DNA of 10,917 bases, taken from contig DAIDID010000012.1 in the NCBI GenBank assembly GCA_027459545.1, forward strand, positions 1 through 10,917, given 5' to 3'. Positions 1 to 7,788 of this stretch are shown piece after piece; within the stretch, counting starts at the first letter, position 1; each line of letters starts with the position of its first letter. The DNA comes from Candidatus Parcubacteria bacterium (GTDB taxonomy: Bacteria > Patescibacteriota > Minisyncoccia > Phycocordibacterales > Phycocordibacteraceae). A program made the translations under genes and the position numbers. A model generated the notes under the pieces. It ran no database searches, had not been told where the DNA came from, and worked only from the letters and a program-made list of their open reading frames with translations.

Positions 1-1
1 A

Positions 2-658
2 CTTCAGGATGAATTTTCAAAGCCGTATTTTTTAGAGTTGCGAAAATATATTCGAGAAGAATACATGCAAGAATCTGTATATCCAGATCCAAAAAATTTA
101 TTTCGTGCGTTTGAGTTGTGCCCTTTTGAGAAAGTAAAAGTAATTTTACTTGGACAAGATCCGTATCATGGAAAAATTTTCAAAGAAAATTTTTCCATAC
201 CTCAAGCCACAGGTCTTTCTTTCTCAGTTCAAGAAAATGCAAAAATTCCTCCTTCGCTTCAGAATATTTTTAAGGAAATAGAAACTGACCTAGGCATAAA
301 AACTGACTCTAGCAATGGGGATCTTTCTCGATGGGCTGTACAAGGTGTACTTTTACTAAATGCAACACTTTCGGTGCGAGCTCATTCGCCAGGATCTCAC
401 CAAGGAAAAGGTTGGGAGCAGTTTACAGACGCGGTTATTCAAGCTCTTTCAGAAAAAGAGAAACATCTCGTATTTATACTTTGGGGAAAGTATGCTCGAG
501 AAAAAGGAGCGCATATAGACAAAACAAAGCACTTGGTTATTGAATCAACGCATCCTTCACCTTTTTCTGCACATAGTGGTTTTTTTGGGTCAAAACCTTT
601 TAGTAAGACAAACGAATATCTAAGCCAGAATGGAAAGTCTAAAATAGACTGGAAATAG
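2..658 (+). CDS. ung: Uracil-DNA glycosylase, family 1 (5' partial)
   Basis: Removes uracil from DNA to start base-excision repair in the cytoplasm. The reading frame is open from base 2 and already aligns with the family there (LQDEF..PYF..L), so the start lies outside the window; the TTG at 38 is internal. Visible hallmarks are GQDPYHG with the water-activating Asp codon at 158-160, GLSFSV with the uracil-stacking Phe, PPSLQNIFKE, LLLNATLSV with the uracil-contacting Asn, and the DNA-intercalation motif HPSP (His codon 551-553) followed by FSAHSGFFG. The C-terminus IDWK is normal. About 218 residues are visible, so roughly 8-20 are missing. The loop after GQDPYHG is about 8 residues longer than in E. 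coli Ung; a similar-length loop occurs in Helicobacter pylori Ung as I recall it. The catalytic residues look intact, so the enzyme is probably active. Next gene is 43 bases downstream. Confidence 0.96.
   Translation, partial: LQDEFSKPYFLELRKYIREEYMQESVYPDPKNLFRAFELCPFEKVKVILLGQDPYHGKIFKENFSIPQATGLSFSVQENAKIPPSLQNIFKEIETDLGIKTDSSNGDLSRWAVQGVLLLNATLSVRAHSPGSHQGKGWEQFTDAVIQALSEKEKHLVFILWGKYAREKGAHIDKTKHLVIESTHPSPFSAHSGFFGSKPFSKTNEYLSQNGKSKIDWK
168..198. repeat. 13-bp perfect inverted repeat inside ung
   Basis: The arms are ATGGAAAAATTTT (168-180) and AAAATTTTTCCAT (186-198), a perfect match around a 5-base loop CAAAG. The hairpin starts within the His codon of the catalytic GQDPYHG motif and encodes the lengthened loop that follows. 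It is in frame and coding, so it is not a terminator. Confidence 0.7.
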
Positions 659-666
659 CCTAAAAA

Positions 667-702
667 TTGCGAATTTAGAAAACCAGAGCTATTCTATTAC
701 AA
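667..702 (+). promoter_or_regulatory. Promoter for M16 gene pair, predicted leaderless
   Basis: TTGCGA (667-672) and TATTCT (690-695) are separated by exactly 17 bases, each matching 4 of 6 consensus positions. The -10 box ends 6 bases before the ATG at 702, so the expected transcription start is the A of the start codon. No Shine-Dalgarno sequence lies upstream. Confidence 0.55.
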
Positions 703-2009
703 TGCATTCACGTTCAAAAAAAGAAAGTATAGTTTCGGGAATTTCACATATAGAAACAGTAGACGGAATTTCAGAGTATCTTCTTAAGAAAAATGGATTA
801 AAAATACTTTTGGCACAAGACAACTCGGTGCCAGTTGCAGGGTTTATGGTTACATATCACGTAGGATCGCGAAACGAAGCGACGGGCTATACAGGAGCTA
901 CACATTTACTGGAGCATTTGTTGTTTAAGGGTTCGGAAAAATTTAATTCAGAACATAAAAATTCTATTTCTGAATTACTAGAAACAAAGGGAGCTCGAAT
1001 AAACGCCACTACGTGGTTTGACCGAACTAACTACTACGAAGTACTTCCTGCTCAATTTCTGCCAGAAGCTATTGCGCTTGAAGCAGATAGAATGCGTACG
1101 GCACGCATAACTGAGAAAGACAAAATCACGGAAATGCCAATAGTTCGTAATGAATTTGAGCTTGGAGAAAATCATCCTGCTGAAGCACTAGATAAACAAG
1201 TATGGGCAACTGCATTTCAAGCACATCCGTATCATCACTCAACAATTGGCTGGAAAACAGACATAGAGCAAGTACCAATAAGCAGACTGCAGCAATTTTA
1301 TGAAGATTTTTATTGGCCAAACAATGCAACTGTTACCGTAGTGGGAGATTTTGAAAAAAAAGAAGTACTTACACTCATAAAAAAGTATTTTGGAGTGCAC
1401 ACAGCTTCACCTAAGCCTTTTCCTTCATTATATACCGAAGAACCTGCACAAGAAGGAGAGAGACGCACAGTAGTTAGAAGATCAGGAGTAAACATGATTG
1501 CAATTGCACATAAAATTCCAAATGCACATCATGCAGACATTCCTTCGCTCGCACTACTAGCAGTAATTCTTTCTGAAGACAAAACTAGCAGACTATACAA
1601 AGCACTCGTAGATACAGTTAAAGCAACAAGTGCTGACACGTATTGTTGGCAGCTTCACGATCCAGCACTTTTTGAGACAGTCATCACACTCGCACCCGGT
1701 GTTTCGCACGACTTTGTAGAAAAACTTGTGAAAAAGGAGTATGAAAATATCGCACAGAAGGGCGTTTCTGCAGAAGAGTTACAAAGAGCAAAAAAAAGTG
1801 TGCGTGCATATGCAGCAAGCAGACGAGATGGGCCATATGCATTTTTATCAAGTATTAATGAAGATCTGGCAACTGGAGACTGGAAGAGATTTGTTACTTT
1901 CCCAAAAAGTCTAGAAAAGGTTACTACTAAAAGCATTCAGCAGGTAGCAAAAAAATATTTTGTAGAAAAACAGTCGACTATCGGGTGGTTTATAGATACT
2001 TCAAGCTAG
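702..2009 (+). CDS. M16 zinc metallopeptidase, catalytic subunit
   Basis: A 435-residue member of the pitrilysin/insulinase/mitochondrial-processing-peptidase clan (M16B size). The inverted zinc motif HxxEH is intact as H68-L-L-E71-H72, and the third zinc ligand is probably E151 in NEFELGEN, the usual distance downstream. Two homologous M16 folds follow in order: N-terminal catalytic half about 20-215, C-terminal half about 250-430 with the SRLYKAL stretch. The C-terminal half lacks a clear R..GL.Y substrate-binding pair, which the next gene supplies. There is no evident signal peptide or membrane segment, so it is likely cytoplasmic and probably degrades peptides or processes small proteins; the substrate is unknown. 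The ATG at 702 is chosen because a promoter sits right before it and homologous sequence starts soon after. It is separated from the partner gene by 12 bases, suggesting an operon and a heterodimer. Confidence 0.9.
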   Translation: MHSRSKKESIVSGISHIETVDGISEYLLKKNGLKILLAQDNSVPVAGFMVTYHVGSRNEATGYTGATHLLEHLLFKGSEKFNSEHKNSISELLETKGARINATTWFDRTNYYEVLPAQFLPEAIALEADRMRTARITEKDKITEMPIVRNEFELGENHPAEALDKQVWATAFQAHPYHHSTIGWKTDIEQVPISRLQQFYEDFYWPNNATVTVVGDFEKKEVLTLIKKYFGVHTASPKPFPSLYTEEPAQEGERRTVVRRSGVNMIAIAHKIPNAHHADIPSLALLAVILSEDKTSRLYKALVDTVKATSADTYCWQLHDPALFETVITLAPGVSHDFVEKLVKKEYENIAQKGVSAEELQRAKKSVRAYAASRRDGPYAFLSSINEDLATGDWKRFVTFPKSLEKVTTKSIQQVAKKYFVEKQSTIGWFIDTSS

Positions 2010-2021
2010 TTACTAAACATC

Positions 2022-3293
2022 ATGAAAAAAATCTCTTCATCTATACTAGAAATCTCTCATGAAAACATGCGGTTTTTTGCTGCACAAACAAAATCAAAAG
2101 ATGTTGTTTCCATAGAAGGAAGTGTACTAGGTGGAAAAAATATGCTTTTACAAAACAAATCAAAAATTCCAGAGTTAGCAGCAGAGCTTTTTGACGCAGG
2201 AACTTCCAAAAAAACAAAGGATGAAATTCGTGAAGCGCTTTCTTCTCGAGGAGCAGCCATGTCTTTTTTTTCTACTGGTGATCGAATTTGCTTTTTAGCG
2301 TCTTGCTTGCCAGAAGATGTTTCATTTGTACTTGAGCTTATAGTAGAGTGCATTTCAGACTCAACATTTCCAGTGAAAGAGTTAAGAAGTGCAAAGGAGC
2401 GCATGCTTGCTGAACTTTCAGAAGAAGAGCACCAAACGCACTCGCTTGCTGCAGCTGCGCTCTCTAGACTCATATACGAGCCTTCTCATGTAAATTACAT
2501 AGAAAAAATCTCAGAAAGAAAAAAAAGTGTAGAGCTAGCTACTCGAGCAGATCTGCTAAGTTTTAAAAAAATGTTAGGCAAAGAAGGTCTTGTACTCGCT
2601 ATCACTGGTGATATTTCTCCGACTAAAGCATTAAAGAGTAGTCGAGCTGCATGTGTAAAACTCCCAAAAGGAACAGTCGTACTTACAGAGAAAAAAATAA
2701 ATACAAAACCTCAGAAAGCTTTATCCGAACTAATCACTGTAAAAGATAAAGCAAATGTTGATGTATATCTTGGAACATCTATTTCGCTTAGATATACTGA
2801 CTCTCTCTATGTTCCGTTCACAATTATTTGTGAAATGCTTGGAGGAGGTGGCTTTACGAGTCATTTAATGCAAACAGTTCGCGAACGCGATGGATTGACT
2901 TACGGAGTGTATGCCTCGGGTGCAGGTTTTGCAGGAGAAGCAGATGGATACTTTAGAGTGAAGGCTTCTTTTTCACCAAATAGATTTTCGGAAAGTGTAA
3001 AGGTACTAAAAAAAGAAATTGCGTTTTTCTTTGCTCACAAAATCACTGCGGAAAATCTTACACTTCGAAAAACTGAAATGATAGGAGAGTATGTTGTTGG
3101 ACTATCTACCAGTAAAGCCCTTGCTAGTATGCTTCACAAAATCGGAATTGAGCATAAAAAAGTTGAGTACATTGATGAATACCCAGAAATAGTAAAAAAT
3201 GTAGCACTTAAAGATCTAAAAAAGGCAGCGGAGCTTATTTCAGTTGAAACACTTTCACTAGCAGCCGCAGGAACTTTTCCTAAAAAAGTATAG
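2022..3293 (+). CDS. M16 family protein lacking zinc site, partner subunit
   Basis: A 423-residue M16 homologue. Where the catalytic relative has HLLEH, this protein has ELAAE (residues 51-55) in the context PELAAELFDAGT, so both zinc-binding His and the catalytic Glu are gone and it cannot be a zinc peptidase. Its C-terminal half keeps GGGGFTSHLMQTVRERDGLTYGV, with the R287/Y294 pair that in M16B enzymes holds the substrate main chain. Such pairs, one subunit with zinc and one with R/Y, are known in bacterial heterodimeric M16B peptidases and in mitochondrial processing peptidase (beta and alpha). I infer that the two adjacent proteins assemble into one enzyme. The start ATG at 2022 lies 12 bases after the previous stop, with no Shine-Dalgarno sequence. 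It has five cysteines, more than its neighbours. The stop TAG at 3291-3293 is 20 bases before alaS. Confidence 0.88.
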   Translation: MKKISSSILEISHENMRFFAAQTKSKDVVSIEGSVLGGKNMLLQNKSKIPELAAELFDAGTSKKTKDEIREALSSRGAAMSFFSTGDRICFLASCLPEDVSFVLELIVECISDSTFPVKELRSAKERMLAELSEEEHQTHSLAAAALSRLIYEPSHVNYIEKISERKKSVELATRADLLSFKKMLGKEGLVLAITGDISPTKALKSSRAACVKLPKGTVVLTEKKINTKPQKALSELITVKDKANVDVYLGTSISLRYTDSLYVPFTIICEMLGGGGFTSHLMQTVRERDGLTYGVYASGAGFAGEADGYFRVKASFSPNRFSESVKVLKKEIAFFFAHKITAENLTLRKTEMIGEYVVGLSTSKALASMLHKIGIEHKKVEYIDEYPEIVKNVALKDLKKAAELISVETLSLAAAGTFPKKV

Positions 3294-3297
3294 TGTG

Positions 3298-3314
3298 TGG
3301 TATCTTTTTATATA
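3298..3314 (+). promoter_or_regulatory. Possible extended -10 promoter for alaS
   Basis: TGG followed by TATCTT (3301-3306) forms an extended -10 element whose predicted start site is about 3313-3314, at the alaS ATG. No clear -35 box is seen. The region is AT-rich, so chance similarity is possible. Confidence 0.35.
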
Positions 3315-5248
3315 TGACTGTTTCTGAAGTACGAAAAAAATATGTACGTTTTTTTGAAAAACGAGGGCATATAGTAATTCCTTCTGCTCCTATTGTTCCA
3401 GGAAATGACTCAACTACACTTTTTACTTCATCTGGCATGCAGCCTCTTGTGCCGTATCTTCTTGGACAAACGCACCCACAAGGTACAAAGTTAGCAAACT
3501 CTCAAACCTGCTTTCGTGCAGAAGATATCGAAGAAGTTGGAGACAATAGACACACCACTTTTTTTGAAATGCTCGGGAATTGGTCCCTAGGTGAGTATTT
3601 TAAAGAAGACCAGCTTAGATGGTTTTTTACGTATTTAACTGACAAAGAAGAAGGGATCGGGCTTGATCCAAGAAATTTATATATAACTGTCTTTGCGGGT
3701 GATAGACCAAGCGGAATGCCTGCTGACACAGAATCTATAGAATTATGGCAAAAACTTTTTGCAGAAAAAAATATAAAAGCTGAATTTGCAGAAATAGGAT
3801 CAGAAGCAAACGGGAGCGCGCTAGGTATGAGGGGTGCAAGAATTTTTTCGTATGATGCGAAAAAAAATTGGTGGAGCCGGGCAGGGGTTCCGAGTGCCAT
3901 GCCTGCGGGCGAACCAGGAGGCCCAGACTCAGAAGTATTTTATGATTTTGCTGCAGTAGATCCAAATAGCAAACATTCTTCAAATTTTGGAGCTGAGTGT
4001 CATCCAAACTGCGACTGTGGAAGATTTGTAGAAATAGGAAACTCAGTATTTATGCAGTTTTTAAAGCAACATGATGGTTCATTTACTGAGCTACCGAAAA
4101 GAAATGTTGATTTTGGTGGGGGACTAGAGCGACTAGCAGCAGCAACAAAAGGAAATCCTGACATATTTTTAATAGATGTGTTTGATCACGCGAGAAGTGT
4201 TCTCGAAACATATTCCGGGAAAACATATACTGAAGCAACACCAAAAGAACTAGCTTCCTTTCGGGTCGTGCTTGACCATGTCCGCTCTGCTTCATTCATG
4301 ATTGCAGATGGAGTTACTCCTTCTACAACAGAGGCTGGGTATGTACTTCGCAGACTTATCCGCAGGGCTATTCGTCATGCAGATCAGCTTGGCATACGCG
4401 AAAGTATACTAGCAAAAGTAGCAGGTGGTTTTGGAGACGCCTACATTGACGCATATCCTGAAATAAAAGCACAAGAGAAAAATATTGTGGAAGAACTTGA
4501 AAAAGAGGAGCAAAAATTTCGACGAACACTTACTCAAGGCATGCGAGAGTTTGAAAAAATAGCAAAGCGAGGAAAAGTATCAGGACATGACGCGTTTATT
4601 CTTTTTACGAGCTATGGATTTCCAATAGAAATAACTGAAGAGCTAGCACGAGAACAGGACCTACCTATAGACACCCAAGAATTTTTAAAGGAAATGGAAG
4701 ACCACGCAGCAAAGTCCCGAACTGCATCAGAAGGACGCTTTAAAGGCGGCCTTGCTGATCACTCTGAAATAACTGTTCGCTATCATACTTCTCATCACTT
4801 GCTTCTTGCTGCGCTTCAACAAATTCTTGGAAGTGAGGTTCATCAAAGAGGAAGCAATATCACACAAGAGCGTGTTCGTCTTGATTTCTCTTTTTCCCGA
4901 AAGGTTATGCCTGAAGAACTTTTAGAAATTGAACGTATTGTTAATCAAAAAATTACTGAGGCTTTGCCTGTATTTGCTACGAGCATGTCGAAAATTGAGG
5001 CTGAAAAACTAGGCGCAGAACATGAATTCGGAGTAAAGTATGGCGATACTGTAACGGTGTATTCAATAGGACCGAAAGATGCTACGCAAGAAGATCCAAA
5101 ATTTTTAGAATCATTCTCACTTGAATTTTGTGGAGGACCCCACGTAAAAAATACTTTAGAATTGGCCACAAACGGAAAAAAATTTAAAATACACAAAGAA
5201 GAATCAGTCGCGGCTGGTGTTCGCAGAATAAAAGCAGTACTTGAATAA
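3314..5248 (+). CDS. alaS: Alanine--tRNA ligase, short form without C-Ala
   Basis: Charges tRNA-Ala with alanine. The 644 residues run from the class II catalytic core (SSGMQPLVPYLLG, RHTTFFEMLGNWSLGEYF, GGGLERL) through the tRNA-recognition region (DHVRSASFMIADGVTPS, LRRLIRRAIRHA) to the editing domain. The editing zinc ligands are present: H491 and H495 in HTSHH, and C606 and H610 in CGGPH. The protein stops at GVRRIKAVLE, directly after editing, so the C-terminal oligomerisation/C-Ala (DHHA1) part of the usual roughly 870-residue enzyme is absent. An extra cysteine cluster C229-H-P-N-C233-D-C235 precedes EIGN, where most bacteria have EIWN. The ATG at 3314 fits the family N-terminus (MTVSEVRKKYVRFFEKRGH); a GTG at 3293 would overlap the previous stop and add 7 unrelated residues. 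I see no frameshift at the 3' end, so the short form is genuine, not broken. Confidence 0.96.
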   Translation: MTVSEVRKKYVRFFEKRGHIVIPSAPIVPGNDSTTLFTSSGMQPLVPYLLGQTHPQGTKLANSQTCFRAEDIEEVGDNRHTTFFEMLGNWSLGEYFKEDQLRWFFTYLTDKEEGIGLDPRNLYITVFAGDRPSGMPADTESIELWQKLFAEKNIKAEFAEIGSEANGSALGMRGARIFSYDAKKNWWSRAGVPSAMPAGEPGGPDSEVFYDFAAVDPNSKHSSNFGAECHPNCDCGRFVEIGNSVFMQFLKQHDGSFTELPKRNVDFGGGLERLAAATKGNPDIFLIDVFDHARSVLETYSGKTYTEATPKELASFRVVLDHVRSASFMIADGVTPSTTEAGYVLRRLIRRAIRHADQLGIRESILAKVAGGFGDAYIDAYPEIKAQEKNIVEELEKEEQKFRRTLTQGMREFEKIAKRGKVSGHDAFILFTSYGFPIEITEELAREQDLPIDTQEFLKEMEDHAAKSRTASEGRFKGGLADHSEITVRYHTSHHLLLAALQQILGSEVHQRGSNITQERVRLDFSFSRKVMPEELLEIERIVNQKITEALPVFATSMSKIEAEKLGAEHEFGVKYGDTVTVYSIGPKDATQEDPKFLESFSLEFCGGPHVKNTLELATNGKKFKIHKEESVAAGVRRIKAVLE

Positions 5249-5257
5249 GTCTGCGCT

Positions 5258-5273
5258 TGCTATACTTACACCA
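5258..5273 (+). promoter_or_regulatory. Extended -10 promoter, predicted leaderless
   Basis: TGC plus TATACT (5261-5266) is an extended -10 element. Six bases separate it from the ATG at 5273, so transcription is predicted to begin at the start codon. A TTGAAT at 5241-5246 is only 14 bases away, too close for a normal -35 box. Confidence 0.5.
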
Positions 5274-6367
5274 TGGCTTTTTTCAAAGCAAAGGAAAATC
5301 CAACTGCTTTCGCACTAATTGATATTGACTCTTCTTCAGTCGGAGCTGCGCTTGCTCATATTGATACGGTAAATCCTTTACTTATTTACTACTCAGTGCG
5401 AAAAAAAATTGAGGCAAAAGAGCATGAAAATTCAATTGAAGCGATGCTGCGAACTGTGGCTGAGGTAGGTAAAGAACTTACTTTAAACGGTGCGCCAATT
5501 CTTCGACAAGAAGCAGGCAGTGGTAGCGTTCACAAAATAGCAGTAAGTGTAGGTGCACCATGGCAAAAAACGAAAATTAGAATTGAGGCGCTATCAGAAG
5601 CAAAACCGTTTATTTTTTCGAAAGCACTTGTATCTGAAATCCTTTCAAAGGATGCTTCAATTCCTGAGGGATATACAAAATCAAATGAATCGATACTTGC
5701 TATTTTGCTAAATGGCTACGAGACCGAAAAACCCTACGGAAAAAAAATTATGAGAGCCGACATAGTAGTCCTTTCTTCTTTAATACAAGAAAAAACCTCA
5801 AAAATGATTGAAAAATCACTTCGAGAAGCCTACCACACACATTCACTAACTCTTCATGCATTTGCCTCAGTCGCTTACATCGCCTTTAGGGAGCTTTACC
5901 CACATGAAAAAGATTTCTTAATAATTGATGTATCGGAGGAAGCAACAAATATCGCCTTCATAAAGCGTGGATTACTTGTAGACATAGCTTCAATTTCATA
6001 CGGAACTAAGTATCTTTTAAAGGGAACACCACATAGTGAGTCGTTTGATGTGAAAAAAAACTTTTCTCAAAGAGAGCACGAAAAAGTATGGCTTGACAGT
6101 ATTGTTGAATCACTTCAAAATACTTCTGCAAAGCAAGCACTTCCGCATACTATATTTTTGCTTGCTGAATCAGAGTCTCTTGACTACATTCAAAAACTTC
6201 TTGGCTCAACCGACCTGCACTCGCTTTGGCTTACTGATGATCCTCTCAGAGTTATTCCTGTTATTCCATCTCACTTTTCAAAACTTTTAAAGGTACGAGG
6301 AGATGCAAGTCCCGATGTTTTTCTAGCTTTGCTGGCGCTTTATAGCAAGCATGAGCTTTTGCCATAA
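5273..6367 (+). CDS. PilM/FtsA-like actin-fold protein, degenerate nucleotide site
   Basis: A 364-residue cytoplasmic protein with the outline of the FtsA/PilM family. The phosphate-1 region is ALIDIDSSSVGAAL (14-27), an SHS2/1C-like segment contains ILAILLNGYETEKPYGKKI (141-159), and the phosphate-2 region is FLIIDVSEEATNIAFI (215-230). In active members the latter reads roughly DIGGGTTD; here the glycines are replaced (SEEA). The adenosine-motif region FLLAESESLDYIQKLL also lacks the usual GG. I therefore infer a scaffold that may not bind ATP. It has no cysteine and no membrane segment. The next gene encodes a single-pass membrane protein, resembling how PilM sits beside membrane partners in type IV pilus systems; no pilN or pilO is recognisable here. 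The ATG at 5273 is set by the promoter just before it. A role in surface-structure assembly is inference. Confidence 0.65.
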   Translation: MAFFKAKENPTAFALIDIDSSSVGAALAHIDTVNPLLIYYSVRKKIEAKEHENSIEAMLRTVAEVGKELTLNGAPILRQEAGSGSVHKIAVSVGAPWQKTKIRIEALSEAKPFIFSKALVSEILSKDASIPEGYTKSNESILAILLNGYETEKPYGKKIMRADIVVLSSLIQEKTSKMIEKSLREAYHTHSLTLHAFASVAYIAFRELYPHEKDFLIIDVSEEATNIAFIKRGLLVDIASISYGTKYLLKGTPHSESFDVKKNFSQREHEKVWLDSIVESLQNTSAKQALPHTIFLLAESESLDYIQKLLGSTDLHSLWLTDDPLRVIPVIPSHFSKLLKVRGDASPDVFLALLALYSKHELLP

Positions 6368-6385
6368 ATCTATACCCAGTTGGCA

Positions 6386-6421
6386 TTTTACATACCTTAG
6401 TAGCTGAGTATAATAAAACTA
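6386..6421 (+). promoter_or_regulatory. Consensus -10 promoter, predicted leaderless
   Basis: A perfect TATAAT (6409-6414) ends 6 bases before the ATG at 6421, so the predicted start site is the A of the start codon. The best -35 at 17-base spacing is a weak TTTTAC (6386-6391). There is no Shine-Dalgarno sequence. Confidence 0.6.
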
Positions 6422-7719
6422 TGCCCAAAACTATTGACGATATTATTCCTCCTTCCCGCAGACGATCAATGTATGAGTCATTCGAAGCTAACTCATCGTT
6501 AGTCCCACCAACCGATACGAGTCCATTTTCACCACTTTCATCAATGTCGCCAACTCCTCCGCCGAAAATTCGTATAAAATCAGCAAGTAGTTTCCCATAT
6601 GGAACCGCCCTTATCGTGCTTGTAATTATTGCTGTGTGTGCCGGAGCGCTGTATGCATTTGCTGGGGCAGAGGTGAAAGTAACTCCTACCTCAGAAACAA
6701 GCTCAGTGAATGGCAGCTATACGGCAACATTAAACGGTTCTGGAGATCTTCCATATACAACTCTTACCTTAAACGAAACAGCATCCGTGACTGTCCCAGC
6801 AGAAAGCACAGAAACAGTAAACGATTCAGCGCAAGGAACGATTATAATTTCAAATGCGCAGCCAAAAGCTCAGACGCTTATAGCAAATACCCGTTTTGAA
6901 AGTCCAGACGGGCTAATTTTCAGAATACACTCTGCTGTTACAATTCCAGCTGAAACAGCAGCTGGTCCTGGGACTATTTCAGTAACTGTCTATGCAGACC
7001 AGCCAGGAGTTGCATACAATATCGCTCCTACAACTTTTACAGTGCCAGGACTGAAAAACGATAAGGAATATACGCTAGTTACGGCAAAATCAACCTCAGC
7101 AATGTTTGGAGGCTTTTCTGGAACTCGAGCTGCAGTAAGCTCTACCACTGATTTAATGCACCAATCCTCACTTCAAACTCAGCTAGCTCAAAAACTTTCA
7201 GCAGATGTAACCTCGAAAATTCCTTCGGGTGATGTTGTGGTTCCTGGAGCAACAATGACGACATACCAGGCACTTCCAGACACCGCAACTACTACAAGTT
7301 CTGTAGTCATAACCGAACAGGGAACAATGACTGCTGTTGCATTCCCACTAAGTAATCTCGCGCAAGCAGTTGCATACAAAGTAGCAGGTACATATTCTGG
7401 TCAACCAGTTACACTAGCTTCAGTCAATACACTAAGCCTTTCTCCTACTGCGACCAGCACAAGCTTTAGTAATGCCCTAAGTGGTGGACCGTTTTTGTTC
7501 TCGCTTTCTGGAACAGCGACCGTAATTTGGCAAGTTGACTCATCAAAAATAGCGAGTGCAGTTGCAGGAAAAACGAGAGACTCAGCACAAAATATTCTTT
7601 CAAGTTTTCCAGAAATAGCGAGTGCAACCCTTATTTTACGCCCTTTCTGGGACCCTACTTTCCCTCAGGATCCGAGCAAAATCCACATAGTAGTACAATC
7701 GCCTTTGCTGTCAAAATAG
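6421..7719 (+). CDS. Membrane-anchored baseplate J-like surface protein
   Basis: A 432-residue protein with three parts. Residues 1-59 are a Ser/Pro-rich cytoplasmic tail starting with DIIPPSRRR. Residues 60-83 form one hydrophobic membrane helix (GTALIVLVIIAVCAGALYAF). The rest is a Thr/Ser/Ala-rich, beta-strand-like outer domain. Residues about 138-212 (GTIIISNA..LIANTRFESPDGLIFRI..DQPGVAYNIAPTTFTVPG) resemble the segment that in CPR genomes is often labelled baseplate J/gp47-like. The only cysteine lies in the membrane helix. No cleavable signal peptide, LPxTG or lipobox is visible, so I infer an N-in, C-out single-pass protein. No phage genes accompany it, so the baseplate label probably reflects a shared fold rather than a prophage. 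It follows the PilM-like gene by 53 bases with its own promoter; the two may act together at the envelope. The function is unknown. Confidence 0.65.
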   Translation: MPKTIDDIIPPSRRRSMYESFEANSSLVPPTDTSPFSPLSSMSPTPPPKIRIKSASSFPYGTALIVLVIIAVCAGALYAFAGAEVKVTPTSETSSVNGSYTATLNGSGDLPYTTLTLNETASVTVPAESTETVNDSAQGTIIISNAQPKAQTLIANTRFESPDGLIFRIHSAVTIPAETAAGPGTISVTVYADQPGVAYNIAPTTFTVPGLKNDKEYTLVTAKSTSAMFGGFSGTRAAVSSTTDLMHQSSLQTQLAQKLSADVTSKIPSGDVVVPGATMTTYQALPDTATTTSSVVITEQGTMTAVAFPLSNLAQAVAYKVAGTYSGQPVTLASVNTLSLSPTATSTSFSNALSGGPFLFSLSGTATVIWQVDSSKIASAVAGKTRDSAQNILSSFPEIASATLILRPFWDPTFPQDPSKIHIVVQSPLLSK

Positions 7720-7722
7720 TAT

Positions 7723-7741
7723 TTAGTAAGTATTTTACTAA
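7723..7741. promoter_or_regulatory. Dyad just upstream of alpha operon -35 box
   Basis: TTAGTAA (7723-7729) and TTACTAA (7735-7741) form a perfect 7-bp inverted repeat around the loop GTATT. It starts 3 bases after the upstream stop codon and ends 4 bases before the -35 box. The stem is almost all A-T with no T-run after it, so it is a poor terminator. It could be an operator or chance. Confidence 0.3.
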
Positions 7742-7745
7742 TGCA

Positions 7746-7774
7746 TTGACGAAAAATGGCTTACTTGATACTAT
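7746..7774 (+). promoter_or_regulatory. Promoter of the ribosomal alpha operon
   Basis: TTGACG (7746-7751) and TACTAT (7769-7774) are 17 bases apart, and the -10 is extended by TGA (7766-7768). The predicted start site is about 7781, giving a leader of roughly 8 bases before the infA ATG at 7789, too short for a Shine-Dalgarno interaction. An overlapping TATAAA at 7772-7777 is an alternative -10. Confidence 0.65.
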
Positions 7775-7788
7775 AAATATCGCTACGC

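Noticed and set aside
38-40. TTG as start codon of ung
   Set aside because: The frame is open to the window edge and the upstream residues LQDEFSKPYFLEL match the family, so the start is outside the window.
661-679. Terminator hairpin after ung (CTAAA..TTTAG)
   Set aside because: The stem is short, imperfect and AT-only, without a T-run, and it overlaps the -35 box of the next promoter.
2057-2473. 138-codon minus-strand open frame
   Set aside because: It is the Ser/Ala-rich antisense shadow of the second M16 gene, with no start signal or recognisable domain.
3293-3313. GTG start for alaS at 3293
   Set aside because: It overlaps the preceding TAG and adds 7 residues with no family match; the ATG at 3314 begins the conserved N-terminus.
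6421-7719. Prophage or phage-tail-like injection system suggested by the baseplate J resemblance
   Set aside because: No tube, sheath, spike or other tail gene is nearby, and the protein has a membrane anchor, unlike a phage baseplate part.
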